Of a stretch of DNA of 50,309 nt, positions 34,171 through 44,774 are shown one piece after another. Source of the DNA: an uncultured Ferrovum sp. GTDB lineage: Bacteria > Pseudomonadota > Gammaproteobacteria > Burkholderiales > Ferrovaceae. Below the pieces are notes generated by a model. The model had not been told where the DNA came from and made no database searches. It saw nothing but the letters and a program-made list of their open reading frames with translations. The first letter of the stretch is position 1. Each line of letters begins with the position of its first letter. Both the position numbers and the translations under genes were made by a program. The stretch is taken from positions 1 through 50,309 of the forward strand of contig CAIPTD010000007.1 in the NCBI GenBank assembly GCA_903867885.1, in the 5' to 3' direction.

Positions 34171-35241
34171 ATGTTTGGTTGGATTGTGTCGCGCAGGCGC
34201 GCCGCCTATGCCAGAGGAAGAAGAGCGATCAAGCGATTGCCTGTACCCGTGTTGGTGGTGGGGAATATTGTGGTGGGCGGCGCAGGTAAAACGCCGGCTG
34301 TGCTGGCTGTGGTGGAGGCCTTGAAGCGACTGGGGCATCGCCCTGCTATTGTGTCCCGAGGATATGGCGCTTCTCAACGCCATCCTCGTTTGGTCACTCC
34401 CGTTTCATCCGCATCAGAAGTGGGTGATGAACCTCTTTTGCTCTACCTTCAATCGCAGGTGCCTGTTGCAGTGGGGGTGGACCGCAGTGCGGCTGGGAGC
34501 ACTGTGCTCAGGGCGCATCCCGAAATTGATTGCATTGTATGTGATGATGGTTTGCAACATTATGGTTTGCATCGCGATTTTGAACTTGCGGTGATTGCCC
34601 GTGATAAGGGCTTGGGAAATGGAGCGCTTCTTCCCGCTGGCCCTTTGCGCGAGCCTTTGGAGCGTTTGAGCGAGGTTGATGCGGTAGTTTGGCATGGCGA
34701 ACAACAGCATGCGCAATCAGGCCAGTTGCCCGCGGTGATCTCTTTGCTCAATCAGGCCGCATTACCTCAATTTGCATTGCAACTGAGCATGGCTGCGCCG
34801 GTGCCGTTTCAAGAATGGAAAGCCAAATTGTTTCATCATTCGCTTCATTCAGATGCTGCGGGCAACTTCAACCAAGATGCCGTCCTTATGCGAGAGGCAC
34901 ACCCCGCTTTTGAAGAGCCTGCGCTGGCCGCTGACTCTGAGCAGGCTTGGTCTGTATGGCAGGGGAATTGGGTGCACGCTGTGGCTGGGATTGCCCATCC
35001 TCAGCGTTTTTTTAATGCCCTGTCGCAACATGGAATGCAGGTGATGGCGCATTCCTTTTCTGATCACCATCGCTTTGCTGAAGATGAACTGACTTTTCCT
35101 GAGCCCTATCCCATCATGATGACGGAGAAGGATGCAGTAAAATGCCTGGATTTGAATTTAGACCGTCATTGGGTGGTTTCACTGCATGCGCAATTAGAAA
35201 CAGGCGCAATAGCGTGGCTGCACTCAAAACTGGAGAGCTAA
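34171..35241 (+). CDS. lpxK: Tetraacyldisaccharide 4'-kinase
   Basis: Adds the 4'-phosphate to the lipid A precursor at the inner membrane. The P-loop is VVGNIVVGGAGKTPAVLAVVEAL; DDGLQHYGLHRD is the second signature, and FPEPYPIMMTEKDAVK the C-terminal one. 356 residues from ATG 34171, the first conventional start. The same frame is open back to the stop at 34024 and encodes TAWLLDRWYGPHPIAF and LKPFAA just before it, which look like the usual LpxK N-terminus. The only candidate start that keeps these residues is ATC 34087 (AAGG at 34075-34078) or CTG 34033. A ~50-residue insertion near 225-275 is longer than usual. Confidence 0.9.
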   Translation: MFGWIVSRRRAAYARGRRAIKRLPVPVLVVGNIVVGGAGKTPAVLAVVEALKRLGHRPAIVSRGYGASQRHPRLVTPVSSASEVGDEPLLLYLQSQVPVAVGVDRSAAGSTVLRAHPEIDCIVCDDGLQHYGLHRDFELAVIARDKGLGNGALLPAGPLREPLERLSEVDAVVWHGEQQHAQSGQLPAVISLLNQAALPQFALQLSMAAPVPFQEWKAKLFHHSLHSDAAGNFNQDAVLMREAHPAFEEPALAADSEQAWSVWQGNWVHAVAGIAHPQRFFNALSQHGMQVMAHSFSDHHRFAEDELTFPEPYPIMMTEKDAVKCLDLNLDRHWVVSLHAQLETGAIAWLHSKLES

Positions 35242-35242
35242 G

Positions 35243-35421
35243 ATGGACCCCAAACTACTTGAAATTTTGGTGTGCCCGATTTGCAAAGGGCCTTTAATAC
35301 GCAGAACGACAGAATCTGATTTGGTGTGTAAACCCTGCAGAATTGCTTTCCCAATTCAGGATGGCATTCCTGTGATGTTGGTGGATGAAGCGATTGCGTT
35401 GCCGCCAGATCTAGAGCTTTG

Positions 35422-35422
<1 letters not shown>
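35243..35422 (+). CDS. Trm112 / UPF0434 family small zinc-ribbon protein
   Basis: 59 residues, one base after the lpxK stop. It opens MDPKLLEILVCPICKGPL and has a second Cys pair (VCKPCRIAFPI), forming the four-Cys zinc ribbon, then DGIPVMLVDEA. The bacterial members (YcaR type) sit between lpxK and kdsB in many proteobacteria, as here. The exact role is unclear; Trm112 in other organisms activates methyltransferases. The stop overlaps kdsB (TGATG). Confidence 0.93.
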
Positions 35423-36926
<1,504 letters not shown>

Positions 36927-36928
36927 GC

Positions 36929-38194
36929 ATGGCTAGGCCTAAGAATGCCTTTTACGCCCAATCGGGCGGTGTGACTTCGGTGATTAATGCCTCGGCTTGC
37001 GGTGTGATTGAAACAGCAAGAAAGTACCCTGATTTGATCGGTAAGGTTTTTGCAGGGCGCAATGGCATTTTGGGTGCACTACAAGAAGACTTGATTGATA
37101 CGGGCAAGGAGTCGGATGCAGCCATTCGTGCATTGCGTTACACGCCTTCTGGGGCCTTTGGTTCTGCGCGTTATAAGCTGAAGGGACTGGATCAGAATCG
37201 CGCTGAGTATGAGCGACTCATTGATGTGTTTCGCGCGCACAATATCGGCTATTTTTTTTATAACGGTGGCGGAGACTCGCAAGATACTTGCCATAAAGTT
37301 TCCCAAATTGGCGAGGAATTGGGCTACCCCGTGATCTGTGTTGGGGTACCTAAAACCATCGACAATGATTTGCCTTTCACCGATTGCTGCCCTGGTTTTG
37401 GTTCAGTAGCGAAGTATGTGGCAACCTCGATTCGTGAGGCCGGCTATGACGTGGCATCGATGGCGGCCACTTCCACAAAAGTATTTGTGTTGGAAGTCAT
37501 GGGTCGGCATGCGGGTTGGATTACGGCTGCGTGTGGTTTGGCTTCTGAAAAAGCCGGAGAAGCGCCACATATTTTGCTTTTTCCAGAAATACCACTCGAT
37601 CAAAAAGCGTTTTTGGCCCGGGTTAAAGAAACGGTGGATACCCATGGCTTTTGCGTGATCGGCGTGAGCGAGGGAATTCGTAATCTTAAAGGACAATTTA
37701 TTTCGGATAGTGGTTTGCGTGATGCGTTTGGGCATGCTCAGTTAGGGGGTGTTGCCCCGGTGATTGCCAATTTGATTCGTTCTGAATTGGGTTACAAGTA
37801 CCACTGGGCGGTAGCCGATTATTTGCAACGCGCGGCCCGACATTTGGCTTCTAAAACGGATGTGCGCCAAGCGTATGCGATGGGTAAGGCTGCGGTTGAG
37901 CTTGCTGTGAAAGGACATAACGCAGTGATGCCTATCATCGAGCGCGTATCGGACGTGCCTTACAAATGGAAGGTCGGTCAGGTTGCTTTAGCTGATGTAG
38001 CGAATCAGGAACGCATGATGCCGCGCGATTACATCAGCCCAGATGGTTTTCATATCACGGCGAAATGTCGGCGTTATCTTTCCCCCCTCATCGAGGGCGA
38101 AGATTACCCCCCTTACCGCAATGGTTTGCCTGATTACGTTCGCTTAAAACTGAGCAGCGTAAAAAAGAAACTCAGTACAGAGTTTAAGCCTTAG
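36929..38194 (+). CDS. pfp: Pyrophosphate-dependent 6-phosphofructokinase
   Basis: Reversibly phosphorylates fructose 6-phosphate using PPi. 421 residues. The phosphate-site motif reads NGGGDSQDT and the active-site segment is VPKTIDNDLPFTDCCPGFG, with Lys where ATP-using enzymes carry Gly, consistent with PPi use. Other conserved parts are FVLEVMGRHAGWI and SEGIRN. Sits directly after adk. The ATP-dependent enzyme is not in this window, so glycolytic direction cannot be judged; PPi-PFK is common in methylotrophs and some other betaproteobacteria. Confidence 0.93.
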   Translation: MARPKNAFYAQSGGVTSVINASACGVIETARKYPDLIGKVFAGRNGILGALQEDLIDTGKESDAAIRALRYTPSGAFGSARYKLKGLDQNRAEYERLIDVFRAHNIGYFFYNGGGDSQDTCHKVSQIGEELGYPVICVGVPKTIDNDLPFTDCCPGFGSVAKYVATSIREAGYDVASMAATSTKVFVLEVMGRHAGWITAACGLASEKAGEAPHILLFPEIPLDQKAFLARVKETVDTHGFCVIGVSEGIRNLKGQFISDSGLRDAFGHAQLGGVAPVIANLIRSELGYKYHWAVADYLQRAARHLASKTDVRQAYAMGKAAVELAVKGHNAVMPIIERVSDVPYKWKVGQVALADVANQERMMPRDYISPDGFHITAKCRRYLSPLIEGEDYPPYRNGLPDYVRLKLSSVKKKLSTEFKP

Positions 38195-38199
38195 CAGGC

Positions 38200-38257
38200 C
38201 TCAGACAAGGCGCAGACGGCTCAGACAGGGGCGCAGACGGCTCAGACAGGGCGCAGG
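38200..38257. repeat. Short direct repeat at the end of the prolyl aminopeptidase gene
   Basis: CTCAGACAAGGCGCAGACGG (38200-38219) is repeated with small changes at 38220-38240 and in part at 38241-38257. It covers the pfp/aminopeptidase gap and the last codons of the minus-strand gene. Confidence 0.85.
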
Positions 38258-39219
38258 CGCAGATGCATGGCTTCGGTTGCTTTGACTAATTCTGAACGTA
38301 TGCCCGGTTCAAACGCAGCATGGCCTGCATCGTCGACGATGCAGTACTGCGCGCTGGGCCAAGCCTGATGCAATTCGTACGAAGAGACTGCAGGGCAAAC
38401 GGCATCATAGCGACCTTGCACAATGTAGCAGGGTAAATGCCGAATCTGATCAATGCGATTGAGTAAAGCGTTGTCGGGTAGAAAAATATGATTCATAAAG
38501 TAGTGCGCCTCAATACGTGCAAGGCTTAAGGCAACGCCATCACTCGCAAAATGATTTTGTGTGGCCATATTGGGGAGTAGGGTGCTGCAAGCGCCTTCAT
38601 AGGCTCCCCAAGCGCGCGCTGCGGGCATATGAATGCCGGGATCTGGATTTGTGAGGCGTTGATAATAAGCACTTAACAGATCATGGCGTTCTGACTCGGG
38701 AATATGGCCACTAAAGCGTTCCCATTGATCTGGAAAGAGATGCCGCAAGCCATAGAGGAACCAATCGATTTCTTTGGGGCGGCATAAAAATATTCCCCGC
38801 AAAATCAGCCCTAGGCAGCGTTCAGGGTGCGCTTCGGCATAGGCTAGGGCCAGCGTACTGCCCCAAGAGCCCCCAAAGACCACCCATTGGTTAATGCTCA
38901 ATTCTTTTCGCAGACGTTCAATGTCCGAAATCAGGTGGGGCGTGGTGTTGTGACGCAATTCGCCAAATGGGCGAGAGCGCCCTGAACCGCGTTGATCAAA
39001 AATAATAATTCTGTATCGGGTAGGGTCAAAGAAACGACGGTGTTGAGGGCCTGAACCTGCTCCAGGACCGCCGTGCAAAAACACGACAGGGATGCCAGTG
39101 GGGTTGCCTGATTCTTCCCAATACATGGAATGGAGATCATCTAATTGCAGATAACCGGAGTCACGTGTGGCGATTTCGGGAAATAAAGGGGTAAGGATTA
39201 ACGGCTCCGATAAGGGCAT
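38242..39219 (-). CDS. pip: Proline iminopeptidase (alpha/beta hydrolase, peptidase family S33)
   Basis: Removes N-terminal proline from peptides in the cytoplasm. 325 residues. Oxyanion motif FLHGGPGAGSG, FDQRGSGRSRPFG, nucleophile elbow VVFGGSWGSTLALAYAEAHP, and the catalytic His in DDAGHAAFEPG. Family length and the FDPTRYRII segment support the assignment to the iminopeptidase rather than a general hydrolase. The ATG at 39219 is used. The last codons lie in a short repeat, so the C-terminus may vary between strains. Confidence 0.94.
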   Translation of the reverse strand: MPLSEPLILTPLFPEIATRDSGYLQLDDLHSMYWEESGNPTGIPVVFLHGGPGAGSGPQHRRFFDPTRYRIIIFDQRGSGRSRPFGELRHNTTPHLISDIERLRKELSINQWVVFGGSWGSTLALAYAEAHPERCLGLILRGIFLCRPKEIDWFLYGLRHLFPDQWERFSGHIPESERHDLLSAYYQRLTNPDPGIHMPAARAWGAYEGACSTLLPNMATQNHFASDGVALSLARIEAHYFMNHIFLPDNALLNRIDQIRHLPCYIVQGRYDAVCPAVSSYELHQAWPSAQYCIVDDAGHAAFEPGIRSELVKATEAMHLRLRPV

Positions 39220-39378
39220 GATTTGATCTTTTTGGTAGTTTTAGGATCTTTAATTATTGTTTTTTTAGTTTTGCTGCATTGCGACAAATTTTTATAACTT
39301 GGGCGTGATATATTGGTAAAAATGGTGTAGACAGTCCTTATCTGTCATGTATAGTTGACAAAAGGACTTGTGAATTTG

Positions 39379-39407
39379 TTGTTGTCCTATGTACTTACTA
39401 CTATAGA
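39379..39407 (+). promoter_or_regulatory. Possible sigma-70 promoter of phaZ
   Basis: TTGTTG (39379-39384), 17-nt spacer, TATAGA (39402-39407), placing a start about 48 nt before the phaZ ATG. A second candidate, TAGACA near 39329 with TATAGT at 39351, lies upstream. The rest of the 242-bp gap is A/T-rich. Confidence 0.35.
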
Positions 39408-39461
39408 TTCGCATTCAATACATACCTTGCCGGCTGCAATAGCAATTTATCGAGAGTCCAG

Positions 39462-40682
39462 ATGCTTTACCAACTTCACGAAATGCAGCACACCTACTTT
39501 GCTCCTATCCGCGCAGCAGCGCAAACGGTAGTGAATATTTATGGTCATCCCTTCAGCCCGCTGAGTTATTCCCCTCTATCCCGTGCGATTGCGGCGGGTT
39601 CTGAACTCATCCTGCGCACCACGCAGCGCTACGACAGACCCAGCTTTAATTTACCCACCACTGAGTTTGCAGGTAAAACGGTTTCTATCATCGAAGAAGT
39701 CGTGATTGATCAACCCTTTTGCGAGCTTAGGCACTTTCGTAAAGAAGGGGTGAAACAAGATGGCCCGATTGTACTGATCGTTGCCCCCCTTTCAGGCCAC
39801 TTTGCAACCTTGTTACGTGACACCGTAAAAGGGTTCTTGCGGCACCATGATGTGTACATCACAGACTGGAAAGACGCCAAAACGGTACCCTTGGCATTAG
39901 GTGAATTTGGTTTTGATGATTATGTGCGTTATGTGAGGAAATTCCTAGAGTATTTTAAGGGTCAGGCGCATGTGGTTTCAGTTTGTCAGCCCACCGTTCC
40001 GGTTCTCGTTGCCGTTTCCTTGATGGCAGCAGAAAAATCACCTTCCGTGCCACGTTCTATGGTGATGATGGGGGGGCCCATTGATGCGCGCCGCAATCCT
40101 ACCTCGGTGAATGTTTTTGCAACCGAGCACACATTGGATTGGTTTGTTGGGCATTTGATTTATTACGTGCCTTCCAAGTACCCGGGTTATTCGCGTCGGG
40201 TTTACCCTGGGTTTTTGCAGCACACTGGGTTTGTGGCCATGAATCCTGGCCGCCATATTTCTTCTCATCGCGATTTTTACTATCACCTGATTCAAGGGGA
40301 TGGGGAAAGCGTGAATCATCACAAGACGTTTTATGATGAGTACAACGCGGTGATGGATTTACCCGCGGAATACTATATCGAGACCATCTCCCGGGTTTTT
40401 CAATTGCAGTCGCTGCCTAAGGGTGAGCTGGAGTCATGCGGTCAGCACGTTGACCCCAGTCACATCAAGACCACTGCTCTGTTGACTGTAGAAGGGGAGC
40501 TGGACGATATATCGGGTGACGGGCAAACCGAGGCAGCGCATGCGCTGTGCACAGGGATTCCTAAAGATCGTCATCTTCACATTACCGTTCCGGATGTGGG
40601 GCATTACGGTATTTTTAGCGGACGCCGTTTCCGCGAAATTATTTACCCCCAGCTCGCGCAATTTATCGCAAAGTACGACTAA
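39462..40682 (+). CDS. phaZ: Intracellular polyhydroxyalkanoate depolymerase
   Basis: Mobilises stored PHB/PHA granules. 406 residues. The family opening MLYQLHEMQHTYFAPIRAAA is present. It has an alpha/beta hydrolase fold with an unusual Cys nucleophile in the box VVSVCQPTVPVLVAVSL, typical of intracellular PhaZ rather than the Ser lipase box. The C-terminal part has VEGELDDISGDGQTEAAHAL and VGHYGIFSGRRF, with the catalytic Asp and His. Followed by phaM after 16 nt, so the two likely form a PHA-granule operon. Confidence 0.94.
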   Translation: MLYQLHEMQHTYFAPIRAAAQTVVNIYGHPFSPLSYSPLSRAIAAGSELILRTTQRYDRPSFNLPTTEFAGKTVSIIEEVVIDQPFCELRHFRKEGVKQDGPIVLIVAPLSGHFATLLRDTVKGFLRHHDVYITDWKDAKTVPLALGEFGFDDYVRYVRKFLEYFKGQAHVVSVCQPTVPVLVAVSLMAAEKSPSVPRSMVMMGGPIDARRNPTSVNVFATEHTLDWFVGHLIYYVPSKYPGYSRRVYPGFLQHTGFVAMNPGRHISSHRDFYYHLIQGDGESVNHHKTFYDEYNAVMDLPAEYYIETISRVFQLQSLPKGELESCGQHVDPSHIKTTALLTVEGELDDISGDGQTEAAHALCTGIPKDRHLHITVPDVGHYGIFSGRRFREIIYPQLAQFIAKYD

Positions 40683-40698
40683 AAATTAAGGATTGATC

Positions 40699-41124
40699 AT
40701 GAGTAAAGACGCGTCTTCCAATGAAATATTTGAAGCCTTTCAGCGCATGATTAACCCGATGGCGTTCCCCATGCAAAACTTTTTGATGGGTGGGATGAAG
40801 CTTGAGGACGTAGAGCGCAAGATATCTGAATTGCAGACTGTGCATCATTGGTTGTCTACCAACTTAGGTATGCTAGAACTCAGTATCAAAACTTTGGAAT
40901 ATCAAAAAGCATTGCTCACGCCCAGCAACAAAGCTGGGGGGGGCGCCAAAGCTGAAGATAATGTGGAGAACCCTTTTCTGAATCCTGCGATGTGGCCTTG
41001 GCCTTATGGTCAAGCCAATACGCCTGCTCAAGATGAAAATAAAGAAACAACGCCTGTAGACAAAACACAAACGCATTCTGGTTCGTCAAAATCTGCGACA
41101 GGATCTAAGAAAAAACCGGCTTAG
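40699..41124 (+). CDS. phaM: PhaM-like PHA granule-associated protein
   Basis: 141 residues from ATG 40699, preceded by AAGGA. The core (LEDVERKISELQTVHHWLST then NLGMLELSIKTLEYQKALL) resembles PhaM of Cupriavidus, a granule-associated protein that binds PHA synthase and DNA. The C-terminal tail is Lys/Ser/Thr/Asn-rich, as in PhaM, which uses a basic tail for DNA contact. Gene context (just after phaZ) agrees. No enzymatic motif is expected. Its stop overlaps by 4 nt with the stop of convergent folA. Confidence 0.82.
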   Translation: MSKDASSNEIFEAFQRMINPMAFPMQNFLMGGMKLEDVERKISELQTVHHWLSTNLGMLELSIKTLEYQKALLTPSNKAGGGAKAEDNVENPFLNPAMWPWPYGQANTPAQDENKETTPVDKTQTHSGSSKSATGSKKKPA

Positions 41125-41639
41125 GCGTAGTGTTTTTTTGCCCAGCGGGTAAATTGCAGATGAAAAGCGTTGTGTGGGTCAGCGGGGTGTTCAACGCATT
41201 CTTCGCGACTCCACTGTTGAAGATCAACGTGGGGGAAATGGGTATCCCCTTCTAGTTCAGTATCGATTTCGGTGATGTGCAAGGTGTCTGCAAGGGGCAG
41301 GAAGCGTGTGTAAATCTCCGCGCCGCCAATGACAAATAGTTTGCTTATCTGTTGGGTCTGCGCCCAACTGAGCGCGTCCTCGGGGCTTTGAACCAGGGTG
41401 TAACCCTCTAGCCTTAGATCGCTTTGGCGGCTCATTACCACATTGACTCTGCCTGGAAGAGCCCGCCCAATCGCTTGCGCCGTCTTTCTTCCCATCAGGA
41501 TGGGGTGACCCATAGTGAGTGCCTTGAAATAGCGCAAATCGGCAGGTAAGTGCCAAGGCATGGCGTTGTCGTTGCCGATCACCCCATTTCGGGTGCGGGC
41601 AACGACGATTTCAATGAAGGGACGATCTGGTTGGTGCAA
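41121..41639 (-). CDS. folA: Dihydrofolate reductase
   Basis: Reduces dihydrofolate to tetrahydrofolate with NADPH. 172 residues. Motifs IEIVVARTRNGVIGNDNAMPWHLPADL, then GHPILMGRKTAQAIGRALPGR and FVIGGAEIYTRFLP. Only TTG (41639) is available in frame as a usual start near the expected N-terminus, so the exact start is uncertain. It lies directly downstream of pqqE, 25 nt away on the same strand, and might be read through from the pqq operon. Confidence 0.96.
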   Translation of the reverse strand: MHQPDRPFIEIVVARTRNGVIGNDNAMPWHLPADLRYFKALTMGHPILMGRKTAQAIGRALPGRVNVVMSRQSDLRLEGYTLVQSPEDALSWAQTQQISKLFVIGGAEIYTRFLPLADTLHITEIDTELEGDTHFPHVDLQQWSREECVEHPADPHNAFHLQFTRWAKKHYA

Positions 41640-41664
41640 AGCGCATGATTTCCAAGAGCAATAT

Positions 41665-42828
41665 TTAAATGCTGGGTTTGCAAAACTCTTTGGAGTTTTG
41701 ATCCAAGCGGAATACCAACGGCCGGGTTATTTTAGGGTGTTCACGTTCCGCATTCGCTACCGCTTCTTCAACAGTGTAGTGGTGCGGTGCGAGTTCGCAA
41801 ACCGGATCCGTATTGGTGGCATCTCCCGTTAGCAGATACGCTTGACAGCGGCAACCACCAAAATCTTTTTCTTTATCGGGGCAGGTCTTGCAGGGGTCTT
41901 TCATCCAGCTATCGCCGCGGTAACGATTAAAGGCATCGCTGTCGTGCCAAATCGTTTTAAGGCTGTGCTCGCGCACATTAGGAAAACTGATACCAGGAAG
42001 CATTTTGGCTTCGTGGCAGGGGAGCACCGTGCCGTTAGGCGTAATTGTGACGAACACAGCACCCCAACCATTCATGCAGGCCTTGGGGCGAGAGGCATGG
42101 TAATCGGGCACCACAAAATACACCCGCATTTTATCGCCGATACGCTCGCGGAAACGATGTACCGCAGCCTCGGCTGCGGTTAACTGAGCACGGGTGGGGA
42201 TGAGGTGATCACGGTTCAGAAATGCCCAGCCGTAGAATTGTGAGTTTGCGAGCTCCAGGTAATCAACCCCGATGCTTTCAGCAAGCTCAAGAATCTTTTC
42301 GATGTGATCAATATTAAGGCGATGGATCACGACATTGAGCACCATTGGATAGTCATACGCCTTGACCAAGTGGGCTACTTTTTGCTTTAGCTCAAAAGTT
42401 TTAGTGCTGCCTAAAAAATCGTTTAACTCTTTGGTGGAGTCTTGAAACGAAACTTGGATGTGATCCAGGCCGGCGTCTTTGAGTGCCTTAATCTTGGCTT
42501 CAGTAAGACCAATACCCGAGGTGATGAGGTTGCTGTAATACCCCAAGCGCCGGCCCTCTGTAGCGAGCTCAATCAAGTCGTCGCGCATGAGGGGTTCGCC
42601 ACCTGAAAAGCCGAGCTGGGCAGAGCCCATCGCACGACCTTCTTGTAGTACACGCACCCATTCAGCTGTGCTGAGTTCCTTACCTGCGGCTGCGTAGTCC
42701 AGGGGGTTAGAGCAATACACGCAGTGCAGAGGGCATTTGTAAGTCAGTTCTGCCAACAGCCACAGCGGGGGGCGGATTGCATTTGGGGCTGAGAATTGTT
42801 CAGCGGTATTCAATCCAACCTTGTCCAT
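41665..42828 (-). CDS. pqqE: PqqA peptide cyclase (radical SAM)
   Basis: Forms the Glu-Tyr cross-link in PqqA, the first step of PQQ synthesis. 387 residues from ATG 42828, chosen for GGAG at 7 nt; a TTG two codons earlier also exists. The radical-SAM motif CPLHCVYC (CxxxCxxC) lies near residue 28. The C-terminal SPASM iron-sulfur region has CMNGWG, CHEAKML, CKTC and GGCRCQAYLLTGD. It overlaps pqqD by 29 nt. Confidence 0.97.
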   Translation of the reverse strand: MDKVGLNTAEQFSAPNAIRPPLWLLAELTYKCPLHCVYCSNPLDYAAAGKELSTAEWVRVLQEGRAMGSAQLGFSGGEPLMRDDLIELATEGRRLGYYSNLITSGIGLTEAKIKALKDAGLDHIQVSFQDSTKELNDFLGSTKTFELKQKVAHLVKAYDYPMVLNVVIHRLNIDHIEKILELAESIGVDYLELANSQFYGWAFLNRDHLIPTRAQLTAAEAAVHRFRERIGDKMRVYFVVPDYHASRPKACMNGWGAVFVTITPNGTVLPCHEAKMLPGISFPNVREHSLKTIWHDSDAFNRYRGDSWMKDPCKTCPDKEKDFGGCRCQAYLLTGDATNTDPVCELAPHHYTVEEAVANAEREHPKITRPLVFRLDQNSKEFCKPSI

Positions 42829-43090
42829 GTGCAATCTCCAAAAAAGATAGTACTTCGGGCTCGAGGCCCTTGTGGTTAAAAGCGGATTCTAGTTGGGCTG
42901 TAATGTGTTCAACAGATTGAATACCATCACAGCGTTTTAAAATCTCACCCGCACTCTGGTTGAGTTGTACCATCCCTTCTGGATATAAGAGCACGTGCTT
43001 TTGCTGAACCTCTTCCCATTGCAAACGAAACAACCTCTTGATCGTTGGAATGGTGTTGCTATCGGGCTTTGGGGGCGTGGAGTCAGACAT
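42800..43090 (-). CDS. pqqD: PqqD, PqqA-binding chaperone for PqqE
   Basis: Carries PqqA to PqqE. 96 residues from ATG 43090, overlapping the end of pqqC by 8 nt; a longer frame to 43150 is rejected because it starts within pqqC. The winged-helix-like body is [19 protein letters not shown], with [14 protein letters not shown], a PqqD hallmark, and [15 protein letters not shown]. Gene order and size agree with the family. Confidence 0.94.
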   Translation of the reverse strand: MSDSTPPKPDSNTIPTIKRLFRLQWEEVQQKHVLLYPEGMVQLNQSAGEILKRCDGIQSVEHITAQLESAFNHKGLEPEVLSFLEIAHGQGWIEYR

Positions 43091-43793
43091 GACGCCCAGG
43101 GCGGATAACAAGATTGGTTTCCATGGCATCCAGCATGGTCCACAACACATCCAGCTTGAACTGCAAGATTTCTAGAGCGCGTTCCTGCAAGGGCCGGGTG
43201 TTAAAATGGGCAAGCGTAATGGCTAAACCGTGCTCAACATCACGATTGGCCTGTTGTACGCGGTTTTGGAAGTATTTGAGGCCGGTTTGATCGATCCATT
43301 TGTAATGATCAGGCCAAGTGGAGAGGCGCTCTTTGTGAATCTTAGGAGCAAACATTTCGGTGAGTGAGGAGCAAATGGCTTCTTGCCAGGGGCGGGTGCG
43401 CGCAAAGTTGGTGTAGGCATCGACCGCAAATTTCACACCCGGAAATACGCCTTTGAGTGAAGTGATTTCTTCGCGTTTTAAACCGGTTGCTTCACCTAAG
43501 GTGATCCAGGCTTCAATTCCACCCTCGGTTCCTTCATGGCCATCATGGTCCACAATGCGTTTAATCCATTCACGACGAATTTCGCGGTCATCGCAATTCG
43601 ACATAATGGCCGCATCCTTTCGCGGGATACTGATCTGGTAGTAAAAGCGGTTTTGTACCCATGCCCGCACTTGCTCGGGGGTGCATTGCCCGCTGTTTAA
43701 CATCACATTAAACGGGTGATGGATATGATAACCCGCACCTTTTTCACGCAGACGTGCTTCAAATTCTTCTTTACTCCAAGCGGCTTCGCTCAT
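43083..43793 (-). CDS. pqqC: Pyrroloquinoline-quinone synthase PqqC
   Basis: Cofactor-free oxidase that completes PQQ. 236 residues, within the usual range. Conserved [15 protein letters not shown] and [33 protein letters not shown], and the C-terminal [15 protein letters not shown]. The start at 43793 overlaps pqqB's end by 4 nt. The cluster order pqqABCDE is complete. Confidence 0.97.
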   Translation of the reverse strand: MSEAAWSKEEFEARLREKGAGYHIHHPFNVMLNSGQCTPEQVRAWVQNRFYYQISIPRKDAAIMSNCDDREIRREWIKRIVDHDGHEGTEGGIEAWITLGEATGLKREEITSLKGVFPGVKFAVDAYTNFARTRPWQEAICSSLTEMFAPKIHKERLSTWPDHYKWIDQTGLKYFQNRVQQANRDVEHGLAITLAHFNTRPLQERALEILQFKLDVLWTMLDAMETNLVIRPGRHV

Positions 43794-44704
43794 AGTTCGA
43801 TTTCCATTCCGTCATAGGCTACTTCAATCCCCGCTGCGGTCAGTTGCGCGCGCTCTTGCGAATCCTCATCAAGGATAGGATTGGTATTGTTAATGTGAAT
43901 TAAAACACGGCGTTTATCCGGGAAGCGGGCAAGTTGTTCCATCATGCCGCCCGGGCCTGACTGAGGTAAATGCCCCATCTGACGCGCTAGTTTGTGGGCA
44001 ATGCCTCTTTGCGCCATTTCATCGTCTGTCCAGCAGGTGCCGTCAACTAATAAACAGTCTGCAGATTGCCATGCAGCTTCGACTTTATCATCGATTTGCA
44101 CAAGGCCTGGGGCATAGAAAACGGTTTTTCCTGTACGTTTGTCCCTAATGCTCAAACCGAGGTTGTCGCCTTCATGGGGATCATCGCGGTGACTGGAGTA
44201 GGGTGGGGCTTTGCCACTAACAGGAATAGGGCTGAATTCAAGGTCTTCAGCACCAATGGGGCTAAATACGTCTTCGGGCCGGAAGCCAATGCGATGCCAA
44301 CGGGGTTCGCAATAGTGGGTAAGGAGCTTTAGAAGTGGATTCGTGACAGATAGATCATCATGTACGGGTTCAGTGCAGTATAGCTCGAGTATCTTGCCTT
44401 CCCGCAGCATCAGTAGGCCGGTTGTGTGGTCAATCTGGGCATCCATCAAAACCACTGAGGCAATGCCCGTATCGCGGATGGCTCGACCTGGCTGTAGGGC
44501 AGGAAAATGCTTAATTTGGGTGAGGATGTCAGGTGAGGCGTTGAGGACAACCCAACGTATGCCGTCTTGAGACACCGCTATGGAAGATTGGGTGCGCGCT
44601 TGCGCATTGATGGTGCCTTTGCGCTGACCATCGCACATGGGGCAATTGCAGTTCCACTGGGGAAAGCCACCACCCGCAGCAGAACCTAACACACGGATTT
44701 TCAT
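43790..44704 (-). CDS. pqqB: PqqB, metallo-beta-lactamase-fold protein of PQQ synthesis
   Basis: 304 residues. N-terminal [19 protein letters not shown] and CNCPMCDG are the family opening; the metal-binding region includes [18 protein letters not shown] and [22 protein letters not shown] near the C-terminus is also typical. PqqB is thought to act as a hydroxylase in PQQ maturation. Separated from pqqA by a terminator-like hairpin, so it is probably expressed at a lower level than pqqA. Confidence 0.96.
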   Translation of the reverse strand: MKIRVLGSAAGGGFPQWNCNCPMCDGQRKGTINAQARTQSSIAVSQDGIRWVVLNASPDILTQIKHFPALQPGRAIRDTGIASVVLMDAQIDHTTGLLMLREGKILELYCTEPVHDDLSVTNPLLKLLTHYCEPRWHRIGFRPEDVFSPIGAEDLEFSPIPVSGKAPPYSSHRDDPHEGDNLGLSIRDKRTGKTVFYAPGLVQIDDKVEAAWQSADCLLVDGTCWTDDEMAQRGIAHKLARQMGHLPQSGPGGMMEQLARFPDKRRVLIHINNTNPILDEDSQERAQLTAAGIEVAYDGMEIEL

Positions 44705-44721
44705 TTCTTTTTGAACCTTTT

Positions 44722-44756
44722 AAAAAAAACGCGGAAGCCTCGAAAGGCTCCCGCGT
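44722..44756 (-). terminator. Terminator-like hairpin between pqqA and pqqB
   Basis: On the minus strand ACGCGGGAGCC pairs with GGCTTCCGCGT (6-nt loop, one mismatch) followed by eight T (44728-44721). Partial read-through would give more pqqA than pqqBCDE mRNA, a pattern known in other PQQ clusters. Confidence 0.75.
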
Positions 44757-44774
44757 CTAGTACATGCTCCGGTA

